15,393 nucleotides of DNA from Fidelibacterota bacterium. Its GTDB lineage: Bacteria > Fidelibacterota > Marinisomatia > Marinisomatales > UBA1611. The notes below the pieces were generated by a model. That model did not search any database, was not told the origin of the DNA, and saw nothing but the letters and a program-made list of their open reading frames with translations. Positions 1 to 7,399 of this stretch are shown in pieces (within the stretch, counting starts at the first letter, position 1; each line of letters opens with the position of its first letter). The DNA is taken from NCBI GenBank assembly GCA_002713885.1, contig PAVC01000008.1:2587-17979 (forward strand). Reading direction: 5' to 3'. Position numbers and translations under genes: made by a program.

Positions 1-561
1 AATGTGGCCCCTTATATGTGGTATCGTAAAGGAATTAGTGATAAAAGTGAAATTGGTTTTCGCGTTGGATTGCCTATATATGGTACTGGCATTGACTATA
101 GCCGTGTAGTTTTCCATAAAGAAAATAAATGGGATCTAATCAATTTAGCATGGTCTTTAAACCCAAATTATAACATTGATGCTACCTACTATAAATTCAA
201 AACAAATAAAGCAGATAATGGTTATCTAAAATCGAGATGGATAGGGTTCAGAGGAATGATCATCCAGAATGGCATTACTAATAACTCAAGTAACCGACTT
301 GGCTTACTAATGGGGTTCCAGTCCAATCCACGATGGGGGGTAGAATTTGGTTATTTTCATGACCCAGCATCATTGCCAATCAAACAATTATTTAATCCAA
401 AATATGATCCGAGCTCACCAGATAACCCACCAAGATTTGCAGATAAACCCATGAAAGATTCTGCTACCGGATTTCCTTCGGAATTTTCGCGATTAACAGG
501 ACTGTCTCTGAGTATTTTCTTTGATATTGATGCGCCTAAGAAAAAAAATGATAAAAAATAA
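1..561 (+). CDS. C-terminal part of a probable outer-membrane beta-barrel protein (5' truncated)
   Basis: The reading frame is open to the window edge, so the true start lies upstream; the GTG at 4 is only the first possible start codon inside the window. About 186 residues are visible. They show alternating polar/hydrophobic stretches with many aromatic residues and glycines, for example around KSEIGFRVGLPIYGTGIDYS and SRWIGFRGMIIQ, which read like amphipathic beta strands separated by Asn/Asp/Pro-rich loops. The last strand-like segment (LTGLSLSIFFDID) is followed by a short lysine-rich tail. This fits the C-terminal half of an outer-membrane barrel, but no specific family motif is recognised and the N-terminal signal peptide is outside the window. 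The next gene begins 2 nt after the stop, suggesting co-transcription. The barrel call is inference from composition and strand pattern. Confidence 0.5.
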   Translation, partial: NVAPYMWYRKGISDKSEIGFRVGLPIYGTGIDYSRVVFHKENKWDLINLAWSLNPNYNIDATYYKFKTNKADNGYLKSRWIGFRGMIIQNGITNNSSNRLGLLMGFQSNPRWGVEFGYFHDPASLPIKQLFNPKYDPSSPDNPPRFADKPMKDSATGFPSEFSRLTGLSLSIFFDIDAPKKKNDKK

Positions 562-563
562 TT

Positions 564-1439
564 GTGTCTCTAGTAGAAACAATTAAGGGGCATTTTGATC
601 GGTGCGTTATTTCAAAATATGACGGACTTTCAATTGATCATCCAATTATTTTTTTAAATTCAATAAAAAATATTATTGGTGATGATAAGGATCAGCCATC
701 AAAAATATTATTGAACTCATTAGGTCAAACATCAAATCAATATCCTAAAAGAGAAGATGACCAAGAGTTTCTAGATCAAATTGCAAAAAAAGGCATAGGA
801 CTTACAGTATTTACATCTGACTTAATCGAATCATGTGCAAATTATGATTATGAAAAAATGGAGCAAGAAGCAGCTCGACTACATTTAGTAAGCGAGAATG
901 GATTAAGTGCTTTTGAGATTCTGATTGAGCTTGCTTTGCACGATTTTAATCGATTAGGGTTGTTCACATATCATTTACATCGTGTAATGAATTTTGATAA
1001 AGAAATAGTTGGAACATGGCATTATACTCGATGTCTAATAAAAGAAATAGTAAAAACAGAATTACCAGATGCTCATGAAAATATTGAAATCAAATTTGAT
1101 ATAGATAATAATATTTATAATAATCAAATTGGAACTTTGACATCAGCACATAGACTATGGAATATTGATTCAATTAGGAAGTTAGGTTTTGTTCGAGAAA
1201 TTTCTTATTGGTTATCAAAACAAGAATCAAATTCAAAAAAAATAATTAATGAAAATAAAGAAATCTCCGATCTGTCAAAGTATGTAAAAAGTGGGGGAAG
1301 ATATTTTATTGAGATTGCTGAAGAATTAATTGATAGCCCAAAAAAAATTATTGAGCTTGAGTCTCTTCGATATTTGTCAAATAATGCAAATCCAATACAT
1401 CTGTCATATATTTCTAATCGAATTATGAATTTATTATAA
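564..1439 (+). CDS. Conserved-looking hypothetical protein, function unknown
   Basis: This is a 291-residue protein that I do not recognise. The start is the GTG two bases after the preceding stop; in-frame stops just upstream rule out an earlier start, and no clear Shine-Dalgarno sequence is visible, so translation may rely on coupling to the upstream gene. The protein looks soluble: there is no signal peptide and no membrane segment. It seems largely helical and rich in Glu, Lys, Asn and Ile. Visible landmarks are a helical region around residues 95-140 (MEQEAARLHLVSENG followed by an acidic/hydrophobic helix) and a second helical region near the C terminus containing KYVKSGGRYFIEIAEELI. 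There is no nucleotide-binding loop, metal motif or DNA-binding motif that I can name. The stop overlaps the next start as TAATG, so it is probably in one operon with the metallo-hydrolase downstream. Confidence 0.75.
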   Translation: MSLVETIKGHFDRCVISKYDGLSIDHPIIFLNSIKNIIGDDKDQPSKILLNSLGQTSNQYPKREDDQEFLDQIAKKGIGLTVFTSDLIESCANYDYEKMEQEAARLHLVSENGLSAFEILIELALHDFNRLGLFTYHLHRVMNFDKEIVGTWHYTRCLIKEIVKTELPDAHENIEIKFDIDNNIYNNQIGTLTSAHRLWNIDSIRKLGFVREISYWLSKQESNSKKIINENKEISDLSKYVKSGGRYFIEIAEELIDSPKKIIELESLRYLSNNANPIHLSYISNRIMNLL

Positions 1440-2287
1440 TGAATATAGCTGGTTACAAGCTCTATAGTATTGAGACAAGTCGATTCGGGCTAGATGGCGG
1501 AACTATGTTTGGAATTATTCCTAAGGCATTGTGGGAAAAAGAGGCCCCATCAGATAAGAATAACCGGATTGAAATAGTTACAAGATCATTATTATTAGTT
1601 GGCCATGATCGTAAAATATTAATTGATACTGGGAATGGTGATAAATGGCAAGAGAAGTTTAAATCAATGTATAATATTGATACCGAATCAATTAATTTGA
1701 GTTTATCATTGTCAAAATATGGATTTTCACCTGATGATATAACAGATGTCTTTTGTACTCATTTACATTTTGATCATATTGGTGGAAATACAAAAATAAT
1801 GAATGAAAAATTGGTACCTGTTTTTCAAAATGCAACTTATTGGATGCAGAATGAAAATTGGGACCTTGCAAATTCTCCTTCCGAAAGAGATCAAGGTAGT
1901 TTTTTGAAAGACGACTGGTCTGTCTTAGCACAAAATGGAATGATAGAACTAGTTGATGGTAAGGAACCTTTCTTACCAAATATTGAAATAGAATTATCAT
2001 ATGGCCATACAATTGGAATGATGTTACCAAAATTAACTGATGGTTCAGAAACTATTATGTATATGGCAGATCTAATTCCAATGGCTGCACATATCCCTTT
2101 GCCATGGATCATGGGATACGATATTCATTCAGGTTTAACACTTAAAGAAAAAAGTAAATTAATACCTAAGGCAGTTGAAGAAGATTGGACAATATTTTTT
2201 GAACATGATCCTTTACATCAAGCTTGTAAAGTCCACTTTGATGGAAAGCATTATAGATTAAAAAAATCAGTAATTATAAGTGAATAA
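1439..2287 (+). CDS. Metallo-beta-lactamase-fold hydrolase (lactonase/glyoxalase-II-like)
   Basis: This 282-residue protein carries the full dinuclear metal site of the metallo-beta-lactamase superfamily: HLHFDH (H108, H110, D112, H113), a GHT motif with H190, an MAD motif with D211, and EHD with H256. An early LIDTGNGD segment (residues 61-68) is the usual strand-turn before the metal motif. The architecture and length match the stand-alone class that includes N-acyl-homoserine-lactone lactonases and other lactone or ester hydrolases, but the substrate cannot be read from the sequence. It has no signal peptide, so it is probably cytoplasmic and binds two Zn, Mn or Fe ions. Its ATG overlaps the upstream stop (TAATG) and its 3' end overlaps the DUF309 gene by 8 nt if that gene uses its GTG start. 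The family call is firm; the substrate is unknown. Confidence 0.88.
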   Translation: MNIAGYKLYSIETSRFGLDGGTMFGIIPKALWEKEAPSDKNNRIEIVTRSLLLVGHDRKILIDTGNGDKWQEKFKSMYNIDTESINLSLSLSKYGFSPDDITDVFCTHLHFDHIGGNTKIMNEKLVPVFQNATYWMQNENWDLANSPSERDQGSFLKDDWSVLAQNGMIELVDGKEPFLPNIEIELSYGHTIGMMLPKLTDGSETIMYMADLIPMAAHIPLPWIMGYDIHSGLTLKEKSKLIPKAVEEDWTIFFEHDPLHQACKVHFDGKHYRLKKSVIISE

Positions 2288-2648
2288 CTCAGATAAGATG
2301 TCCGAGCTTTTTCAAAGAGGTTTGGATGAATATGACAAAGGAGAATATTTTGAAGCTCACGAAGCATGGGAAGACTTGTGGTCTGATTATAATTTCCCAG
2401 ATAGAAAATTTGTCCAAGGATTGATTCAATTGTCTGTAAGTTTTGTTCACTTAGGTAATGGAAATTTAACAGGCGCCAAAAACTTATTAAAAAAATGTCA
2501 ACAAAAGTTTGAAGATTATAACGGTATGCATCGCGACATAAATCTTTCAGATTTGAAATCTTCTATTGAGGCTGTTGAAATAGTTTATAGTGAGTTAAAT
2601 GATTGTAGAGATTTTGATTGGGATCTTGTGCCAGTCTTGAAAAGTTAA
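2280..2648 (+). CDS. DUF309 family protein
   Basis: This is a small soluble protein (122 residues from the GTG start). It contains the characteristic DUF309 pattern: YFEAHEAWEDLW (about residues 23-34) followed by FVQGLIQLSVSFVH (about 44-57) and a GNLTGAKNLL helix (61-70). In this family the conserved His, Glu and Trp residues sit in a short helical bundle of unknown biochemical role. Two starts are possible: the GTG at 2280, overlapping the preceding gene by 8 nt, or the ATG at 2298 (Met7), which leaves a short gap. Neither has a convincing ribosome-binding site, and the conserved core is retained either way. It lies one base upstream of the receiver-like gene and appears to belong to the same operon. 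The family assignment rests on motif recognition; no function is claimed. Confidence 0.82.
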   Translation: MNNSDKMSELFQRGLDEYDKGEYFEAHEAWEDLWSDYNFPDRKFVQGLIQLSVSFVHLGNGNLTGAKNLLKKCQQKFEDYNGMHRDINLSDLKSSIEAVEIVYSELNDCRDFDWDLVPVLKS

Positions 2649-2649
2649 A

Positions 2650-2988
2650 ATGAAAAATATTGCATTATTTATAAAAGATTTTCAAAAAGGAACAGAGCTA
2701 TCAAATCATTTAGTTGAAATGGATATAGATATTACTTTTGCTGAATCCATTTATGATTTACCGGATCATTGCGAAATTGGTATTATTGATTTAGATGAAG
2801 AAAAATTTGCCGACCAAGATTTTGTTGCTGAAGTGAAAAACCAAAGTGGTATCACTTTAATTGGATATATGGACAAAGTGAAGAAAGGTCTTCTAGATGA
2901 TTATAAGTCAATTGGATGTGATATGATATTGCCAAAAGCATCTATAGCAAAAAATATAAAAAGAATATTGATAGAAATGTCGAAGTGA
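2650..2988 (+). CDS. Small degenerate receiver-like (CheY-like) protein
   Basis: This 112-residue protein is a single domain with alternating beta/alpha character. It begins with a hydrophobic strand (KNIALFIKD), has a central strand IGIIDLDEE with D47/D49 near the usual phospho-acceptor position, and ends with the SIGCDMILPK segment (K96), which resembles the conserved Lys-Pro region of response-regulator receiver domains. The N-terminal acidic pair that binds Mg2+ in active receivers (the usual VDD) is not present; only D10 is nearby. It may therefore be a pseudo-receiver that does not phosphorylate normally, or an unrelated Rossmann-like small protein. No output domain is attached. It starts one base after the DUF309 stop, and its stop overlaps the nth start (GTGA), suggesting translational coupling. 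The receiver assignment is tentative. Confidence 0.6.
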   Translation: MKNIALFIKDFQKGTELSNHLVEMDIDITFAESIYDLPDHCEIGIIDLDEEKFADQDFVAEVKNQSGITLIGYMDKVKKGLLDDYKSIGCDMILPKASIAKNIKRILIEMSK

Positions 2989-3638
2989 GGGAAACTAACA
3001 CTGATAAAAAAGCCCGAGCTAAAAAAGTAGTTGAAGTTCTTAAAGAAAATTATCCTGATTCAAAATGTTCACTAAACTATAGTTCACCACATGAATTATT
3101 GATAGCTACAATTTTATCAGCTCAATGTACGGACCATAGAGTGAATCAAGTTACTCAAAATTTATTCGAGAAATATCCTTCACCATCTGATTTTGCTTTT
3201 TGTAATGTAAGCCTCTTAGCAAAAGATATTCATTCATGCGGTTATCATAATCAAAAAGCTCGAAATATTCAATCTGCAAGTTTAGTGATTGTTGAGGAAT
3301 ACAATGGAAAAGTTCCCAATAATTTAGAGGACCTGGTTAGGCTTCCTGGCGTAGGTCGGAAGACTGCTAATTGTGTTCTTGGAGAAATATATAATGTTCC
3401 TTCTATGGTTATTGACACACATATGATTCGAATTATGAACCTTCTGAAATTTGTTAATACAGGAGATCCAAAAAAAATAGAATTTGCTCTAATGAAATTA
3501 TTTAATGATAATGAATGGGTAAGTCTTACGCATATGATCATTGATCATGGCAGGGCAGTTTGTGTCGCAAGAAGACCGAATTGTAATGAATGTGTAATCG
3601 CACCATATTGTCCATCAGCTCAAATAAATAATTTCTAA
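2985..3638 (+). CDS. nth: Endonuclease III, base-excision-repair DNA glycosylase/AP lyase
   Basis: Endonuclease III removes oxidised pyrimidines from DNA and cleaves the resulting abasic site. This 217-residue protein matches the length of E. coli Nth (about 211). The helix-hairpin-helix region reads LPGVGRKTAN, with catalytic Lys at 126, and VIDTHMIRIMN supplies the catalytic Asp at 144. The C terminus has the complete 4Fe-4S ligand spacing C193-x6-C200-x2-C203-x5-C209. An early LSAQCTD segment (about 44-50) is also typical. The GTG start overlaps the preceding TGA as GTGA, and a GAAGTGAGG context offers little Shine-Dalgarno support, so reinitiation after the upstream gene is likely. It is the last gene of this cluster and is followed by a 57-nt non-coding gap. 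All key residues are intact. Confidence 0.96.
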   Translation: MRETNTDKKARAKKVVEVLKENYPDSKCSLNYSSPHELLIATILSAQCTDHRVNQVTQNLFEKYPSPSDFAFCNVSLLAKDIHSCGYHNQKARNIQSASLVIVEEYNGKVPNNLEDLVRLPGVGRKTANCVLGEIYNVPSMVIDTHMIRIMNLLKFVNTGDPKKIEFALMKLFNDNEWVSLTHMIIDHGRAVCVARRPNCNECVIAPYCPSAQINNF

Positions 3639-3695
3639 CTATTACTGGCAAATAAGTAAATTCACTATTAATAAATAGTTGTATCATACAAATAA
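3639..3695 (+). promoter_or_regulatory. Intergenic gap with A+T-rich inverted repeat; possible promoter for the pterin genes
   Basis: This 57-nt stretch is the clearest break between the nth cluster and the pterin genes. It holds a 6-bp inverted repeat, ACTATT-AATA-AATAGT, at 3664-3679. A weak sigma70-like pair is also visible: TTCACT (3661-3666) and TATCAT (3682-3687) with a short 15-nt spacer. The base composition makes chance matches easy, so this is only a candidate start of transcription. No riboswitch-like structure and no good terminator for nth is visible. Confidence 0.2.
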
Positions 3696-4103
3696 ATGAA
3701 AAATTTATATTTAACAAAATTATTTTACTTTAATGCGGCTCATCAATATGGACATAAGGATTGGTCTGATAAAAAGAATCAAAATGTTTTTGGTCCTGAT
3801 TCTAAAGTCCATGGTCATAATTATACATTAGAGGTAATGGTAACAGGAGAAGTTGATGATGATACTGGTTTTATAGTGGATTTGGGTCATTTAAAAAAAA
3901 TTGTAAATAAGTATGTTATAGATGTTTTAGACCACACTCAATTTGAAAAAGAAGTTGAATGGTTTAAAGATAAACAACCTAGTTCTGAAAACTTGGCGCA
4001 ATTTATTTGGTTACAAATTGAACCTAGCCTTAAAGGTGCAAAGCTATATCGAATTCGATTAAAGGAGACACCAACAATATTTACTGATTATTATGGGAAA
4101 TAA
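3696..4103 (+). CDS. queD: QueD / 6-pyruvoyl-tetrahydropterin synthase family protein with Asp at the catalytic-Cys position
   Basis: Enzymes of this fold act on dihydroneopterin triphosphate; QueD makes 6-carboxytetrahydropterin for queuosine and 7-deazaguanine synthesis. The 135-residue protein has the three zinc ligands H16 (in NAAHQ) and H39/H41 (in VHGHNY). It also has the D79-H80 pair of the catalytic triad (VLDHTQF), the PSSENLAQFIW helix, and the C-terminal substrate-binding Glu124 (RLKETPT). The oddity is the segment FGPDSKVHGH. Aligned either from the FG or from the HGH, Asp35 occupies the place of the catalytic Cys of QueD and mammalian enzymes (CxxxHGH in E. coli). The related PTPS-III group has Glu there and feeds folate synthesis. 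Product specificity is therefore uncertain. It lies 5 nt upstream of a queuosine-precursor transporter, with folE next. The fold is certain; the symbol is provisional. Confidence 0.82.
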   Translation: MKNLYLTKLFYFNAAHQYGHKDWSDKKNQNVFGPDSKVHGHNYTLEVMVTGEVDDDTGFIVDLGHLKKIVNKYVIDVLDHTQFEKEVEWFKDKQPSSENLAQFIWLQIEPSLKGAKLYRIRLKETPTIFTDYYGK

Positions 4104-4108
4104 TAATT

Positions 4109-4762
4109 ATGAAGTTTAAAGAAAAGCTTTTTTTATTTCTCAGTAGCATTTTTTTAACATCACTTGTTGTTGGTAATATTATTGGAACGACAAAATTTGT
4201 TAATGTTTTCGGATTAATCGTGCCTGCCGGAACTCTTGCCTATCCATTTACTTTTTTGGCAACGGATCTTATTTGTGAATTATATGGCAAAAAGCGAGCT
4301 CAGGTTTTGGTTTGGGTAGGTTTTGCAATGAATTTTTTTATGTTGGGACTAATGATGCTAGGCCATTATTTAAAGGATGCATCAGGCGTATCAGGAGCAA
4401 CTTCCACATTTGAGAGTGTATATGGTTTTATGATTGGTAATGTTATTGCTTCAATGTTTGCATACTTAGTTGCACAAAGCGTTGATGTAAAATTATTTCA
4501 TTTCTGGAAGAACTTAACCAAGGGCAAATACTTATGGGTGCGTAATAATTTATCTACAGTTGTAAGTCAATTAGTTGATACAACTGCAATTCTATCAGTT
4601 CTTTATTTTGCTAATAACCTTGGGGGTAATATTCGCACTATTGCTGATCTTGTAAATCTTATTATAGCATCCTACTTATTCAAATTTTTCATTGCATTGT
4701 TTGACACTCCGTTGTTCTATATTGGAGTTTGGGGACTCAAGGATAAGGTATCACCCGACTAG
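4109..4762 (+). CDS. yhhQ: Queuosine precursor transporter, YhhQ/VUT family membrane protein
   Basis: YhhQ-family proteins import the queuosine precursors preQ0 and preQ1 across the inner membrane. This 217-residue protein is close to the E. coli length and has about six hydrophobic segments (roughly residues 7-27, 31-53, 63-87, 103-123, 151-170 and 181-205). Family hallmarks are AYPFTFLATDLICELYGKKR (44-63), where acidic residues sit within a membrane segment, and VRNNLSTVVSQLVDT (144-158), the conserved R-x-x-x-S-T-x-x-S-Q-x-x-D-T pattern. The ATG is 5 nt after the queD-like stop, indicating co-transcription. Having both a transporter and a QueD homologue in one operon is either belt-and-braces supply of queuosine or a hint that the QueD homologue does something else. 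The family call is firm; the exact transported base is inferred. Confidence 0.88.
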   Translation: MKFKEKLFLFLSSIFLTSLVVGNIIGTTKFVNVFGLIVPAGTLAYPFTFLATDLICELYGKKRAQVLVWVGFAMNFFMLGLMMLGHYLKDASGVSGATSTFESVYGFMIGNVIASMFAYLVAQSVDVKLFHFWKNLTKGKYLWVRNNLSTVVSQLVDTTAILSVLYFANNLGGNIRTIADLVNLIIASYLFKFFIALFDTPLFYIGVWGLKDKVSPD

Positions 4763-4783
4763 TTTGAGAAAATTAATTTATTT

Positions 4784-4790
4784 AGAAGGA
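4784..4790 (+). promoter_or_regulatory. Strong ribosome-binding site of folE
   Basis: AGAAGGA lies 7 nt upstream of the folE ATG. It is one of only two clear Shine-Dalgarno sequences in the window, and supports both the chosen start and independent initiation after the 35-nt gap that follows the transporter gene. Confidence 0.7.
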
Positions 4791-4797
4791 AAACTTA

Positions 4798-5361
4798 ATG
4801 ACTAATAATTATGATAGATTAGAATCCATAACAAAAGAATTGCTTCAATTAATTGGTGAAGATGTAAATAGGGAAGGTTTAATTAAAACCCCAACTCGCG
4901 TAGCTAAGGCTTGGGATTATTTTTCACAAGGATACCGTACTAAAATTGACGATGTCATTAATAATGCGATTTTTAGTGAAAATTGTAAAGATATGATTGT
5001 GGTTAGAGATATTGAATTTTTTTCATTATGCGAGCACCATATGATACCTTTTTTTGGTAGAGCACACGTTGGTTATCTGCCTAATGGTAAGATAATTGGG
5101 CTTTCTAAAATTCCCAGAATAGTTGATATGTTTTCAAGAAGATTACAGGTTCAGGAACGATTAACAGATGAGATTGCTTATACGATACAAGAAATCTTGG
5201 AAGCAATTGGAGTTGCAGTTGTGATGGAAGGTAGACATCTATGCATGCAGATGCGGGGCGTTGAAAAACAAAATAGTTTAGCATCTACTTCAGCAATGTT
5301 AGGACAATTCAGAAAATCAGCTGAGACTAGAGCTGAATTCTTAAGTATTATAAGTAAGTAA
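4798..5361 (+). CDS. folE: GTP cyclohydrolase I
   Basis: FolE converts GTP to 7,8-dihydroneopterin triphosphate, the first step of folate and of queuosine/7-deazaguanine synthesis, and acts as a cytoplasmic homodecamer. The 187-residue protein has the type IA signature: [19 protein letters not shown] (around 76-93), then [20 protein letters not shown] (103-122) and [10 protein letters not shown] (145-154). The zinc ligands C78, H81 and C149 keep the same 71-residue Cys-Cys spacing as C110/C181 of the E. coli enzyme. The protein is shorter than E. coli FolE (222) because it lacks most of the N-terminal extension. The start is supported by AGAAGGA 7 nt upstream. Its product is the substrate of the QueD-family enzyme two genes upstream, which explains the linkage. 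The lpdA gene follows after only 4 nt. Confidence 0.97.
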   Translation: MTNNYDRLESITKELLQLIGEDVNREGLIKTPTRVAKAWDYFSQGYRTKIDDVINNAIFSENCKDMIVVRDIEFFSLCEHHMIPFFGRAHVGYLPNGKIIGLSKIPRIVDMFSRRLQVQERLTDEIAYTIQEILEAIGVAVVMEGRHLCMQMRGVEKQNSLASTSAMLGQFRKSAETRAEFLSIISK

Positions 5362-5365
5362 AGTA

Positions 5366-6754
5366 ATGGCAGCTTTTGATATTGTAGTTTTGGGAGGAGG
5401 ACCTGGAGGTTATGTCTCAGCAATACGGTCTGCACAATTGGGTAACAAAACAGCAATCATTGATCAGAATCGACTAGGAGGGGTATGCCTTAATTGGGGG
5501 TGCATACCAACAAAGGCATTATTAAAAAGTGCAGAAATTCTCCACTATATCAAAAATAGTAAACAATTTGGGATTCAAGTACCAAAATATAATATTGATT
5601 TTGTTCAGACAGTTAAGCGTAGTAGAGATATTTCTTTAAATCTATCAAAAGGTATTGAATTTTTAATGAAAAAAAATAAAATAAAACATATCGTTGGTAG
5701 AGGAATACTTAATTCCAAATCAGAGATTATAGTTAGTAACGGAAAAAAAGAACAAAAGGTTCAGGCAAAAAAAATTATTATAGCAACTGGAGGCAGAGCA
5801 AAAAAATTTGCTGAAATAGAGTTTGATGATAAAAATATAATTTCATCAAAAGAAGCTATGGTAGTTGATTCTCCTCCAAAAAAGTTAATTATTATTGGTG
5901 CCGGTGCTATTGGTGCTGAATTTGCATATTTTTTCAATGAATTTGGGAGCGATGTTCATTTAATTGAAATGATGCCAAATATTTTACCAAATGAAGATTT
6001 AGAAATCTCAAAGGAACTAGAAAAACTATTTAAAAAATCAGGCATTAATATTTATACAGGGACTAAAGTATCCAAAGTTAAGAAATTGCAGAAAAATATT
6101 AAGGTTACTCTTGAAAAGGGAAAAACTTCAAAGATTATTGAAGCTGAAAAAGTTTTAGTTGCAATGGGCGTGTGTGGTAATATTGAAGGAATAGGATTAG
6201 AGGATATTGGAATAAAAACAGATCGTGGTTCAATTGTAATTAATGAATTTAATGAAACATCTGTTCCAAATATTTACGCAATAGGAGATGTTTCCGGCCC
6301 TCCTTGGCTAGCTCATGTCGCATCCGCTCAAGGTCATGTCGCTGCTGAACATGCTTCAGGAAAAAAAGCACATCCATTAGACTATAGTAATATACCCGCA
6401 TGCACCTATTGCCAGCCACAAGTTGCTTCTATGGGACTCACTGAAAAAGCTGCTAAGGATGAAGGATATAAATTAAAAGTAGGCCGTTTTAACTTTAGCG
6501 GAAGCGGCAAAGCACTTGCTATTGGATCTTCAGAAGGATTTATAAAAATCATTTTTGACGAAAAATATGGTGAATTACTTGGTTGTCATATTATAGGTAA
6601 TGATGCTACAGAATTGATTGCGGAGCTGACATTAGCTAAAGCTTTAGAGACAACATGGCAAGAGATTGCTATAACAATGCATGCGCACCCGACTCTTTCC
6701 GAAGCTATTATGGAAGCAGCACAAGATGCGTATGGACAGGGAATTCATCAGTAA
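5366..6754 (+). CDS. lpdA: Dihydrolipoamide dehydrogenase (E3)
   Basis: E3 reoxidises the dihydrolipoyl group of E2 and reduces NAD+, using FAD and a redox disulfide. The 462-residue protein begins with the FAD-binding GGGPGG loop (10-15). It carries the redox motif GGVCLNWGCIPTK with C41 and C46, a second dinucleotide-binding loop GAGAIG (178-183) for NAD, and the FAD contact YAIGDV. It ends with the dimer-interface catalytic motif HAHPTLSE (H441 and E446). All residues expected for a working enzyme are present. The length matches the family (about 460-475). It is the first gene of the lipoate/2-oxoacid dehydrogenase block, starting 4 nt after folE and ending immediately before the lipB ATG. 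Context says it serves the E1/E2 encoded downstream, though one E3 can serve several complexes. Confidence 0.97.
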   Translation: MAAFDIVVLGGGPGGYVSAIRSAQLGNKTAIIDQNRLGGVCLNWGCIPTKALLKSAEILHYIKNSKQFGIQVPKYNIDFVQTVKRSRDISLNLSKGIEFLMKKNKIKHIVGRGILNSKSEIIVSNGKKEQKVQAKKIIIATGGRAKKFAEIEFDDKNIISSKEAMVVDSPPKKLIIIGAGAIGAEFAYFFNEFGSDVHLIEMMPNILPNEDLEISKELEKLFKKSGINIYTGTKVSKVKKLQKNIKVTLEKGKTSKIIEAEKVLVAMGVCGNIEGIGLEDIGIKTDRGSIVINEFNETSVPNIYAIGDVSGPPWLAHVASAQGHVAAEHASGKKAHPLDYSNIPACTYCQPQVASMGLTEKAAKDEGYKLKVGRFNFSGSGKALAIGSSEGFIKIIFDEKYGELLGCHIIGNDATELIAELTLAKALETTWQEIAITMHAHPTLSEAIMEAAQDAYGQGIHQ

Positions 6755-7399
6755 ATGCAATCATCTATGAACATATTGGACCTTGGCAGAATGAGCTATA
6801 ATTCTGCATGGGATATTCAAAAAGAATATCACAAGAAGGTTGTATCAGGTAAAGAACCAGATACTCTTATTATAGTGGAACATGAGCCAGTATATACTTT
6901 AGGTAAAAATGCAAATGATAATCATCTACTTCAATCTGCATCAGAAGAGATACAAGTGTTTAGGATTGAAAGAGGTGGGGATATAACTTTTCATGGTCCA
7001 GGACAAATTGTGGTTTATCCAATTTTGGATTTAAATAGATTCGTTAAAAGTGTTTCTTGGTATATGAGAACATTGGAAAAAATAATTATAGATACGCTAT
7101 CAGATTTTGAAATAAAAGCAGAACTAAAAGATGGCCTAACCGGCGTTTGGGTCGGTGATGAAAAAATTGGTGCACAAGGAGTTAGAATATCTAGATGGGT
7201 TACGATGCATGGATTAGCTCTTAATGTAAATACTGATCTTAGATATTTTGATGGGATTATACCCTGTGGGATATTTGATTATGGCGTTACATCTATGGAA
7301 AAAATAATGGGTAGTAAACAGGATATTAATAAGGTAAAAAATACAATTATTAAATATTTTAAGAATATTCTTTCACATGAAGAAGTGAGATTCGACTAA
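6755..7399 (+). CDS. lipB: Octanoyl-[acyl carrier protein]:protein octanoyltransferase
   Basis: LipB moves the octanoyl group from acyl carrier protein onto the target lysine of lipoyl domains, the first step of de novo lipoylation. The 214-residue protein is the usual length (E. coli 213). It shows the family signature RGGDITFHGPGQ (73-84), the substrate-lysine region KIGAQGVRISRW (K137 as catalytic Lys) and the acyl-thioester cysteine C171 in IIPCGI. The ATG at 6755 follows the lpdA stop with no gap; a second ATG at codon 5 (6767) is an alternative start but the conserved core is unaffected. Its stop overlaps the next start (TAATG). LipA, the sulfur-insertion partner, is encoded four genes downstream in the same block, and the substrate E2 lies between, so the operon encodes both the target and its modification. 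Confidence 0.96.
   Translation: MQSSMNILDLGRMSYNSAWDIQKEYHKKVVSGKEPDTLIIVEHEPVYTLGKNANDNHLLQSASEEIQVFRIERGGDITFHGPGQIVVYPILDLNRFVKSVSWYMRTLEKIIIDTLSDFEIKAELKDGLTGVWVGDEKIGAQGVRISRWVTMHGLALNVNTDLRYFDGIIPCGIFDYGVTSMEKIMGSKQDINKVKNTIIKYFKNILSHEEVRFD

Noticed and set aside
3639..3695. Possible preQ1 riboswitch before the queD/yhhQ genes
   Set aside because: The gap is only 57 nt, has very few G and C bases, and lacks the C-rich and A-rich segments of a preQ1 aptamer; only a 6-bp A+T-rich repeat is visible.
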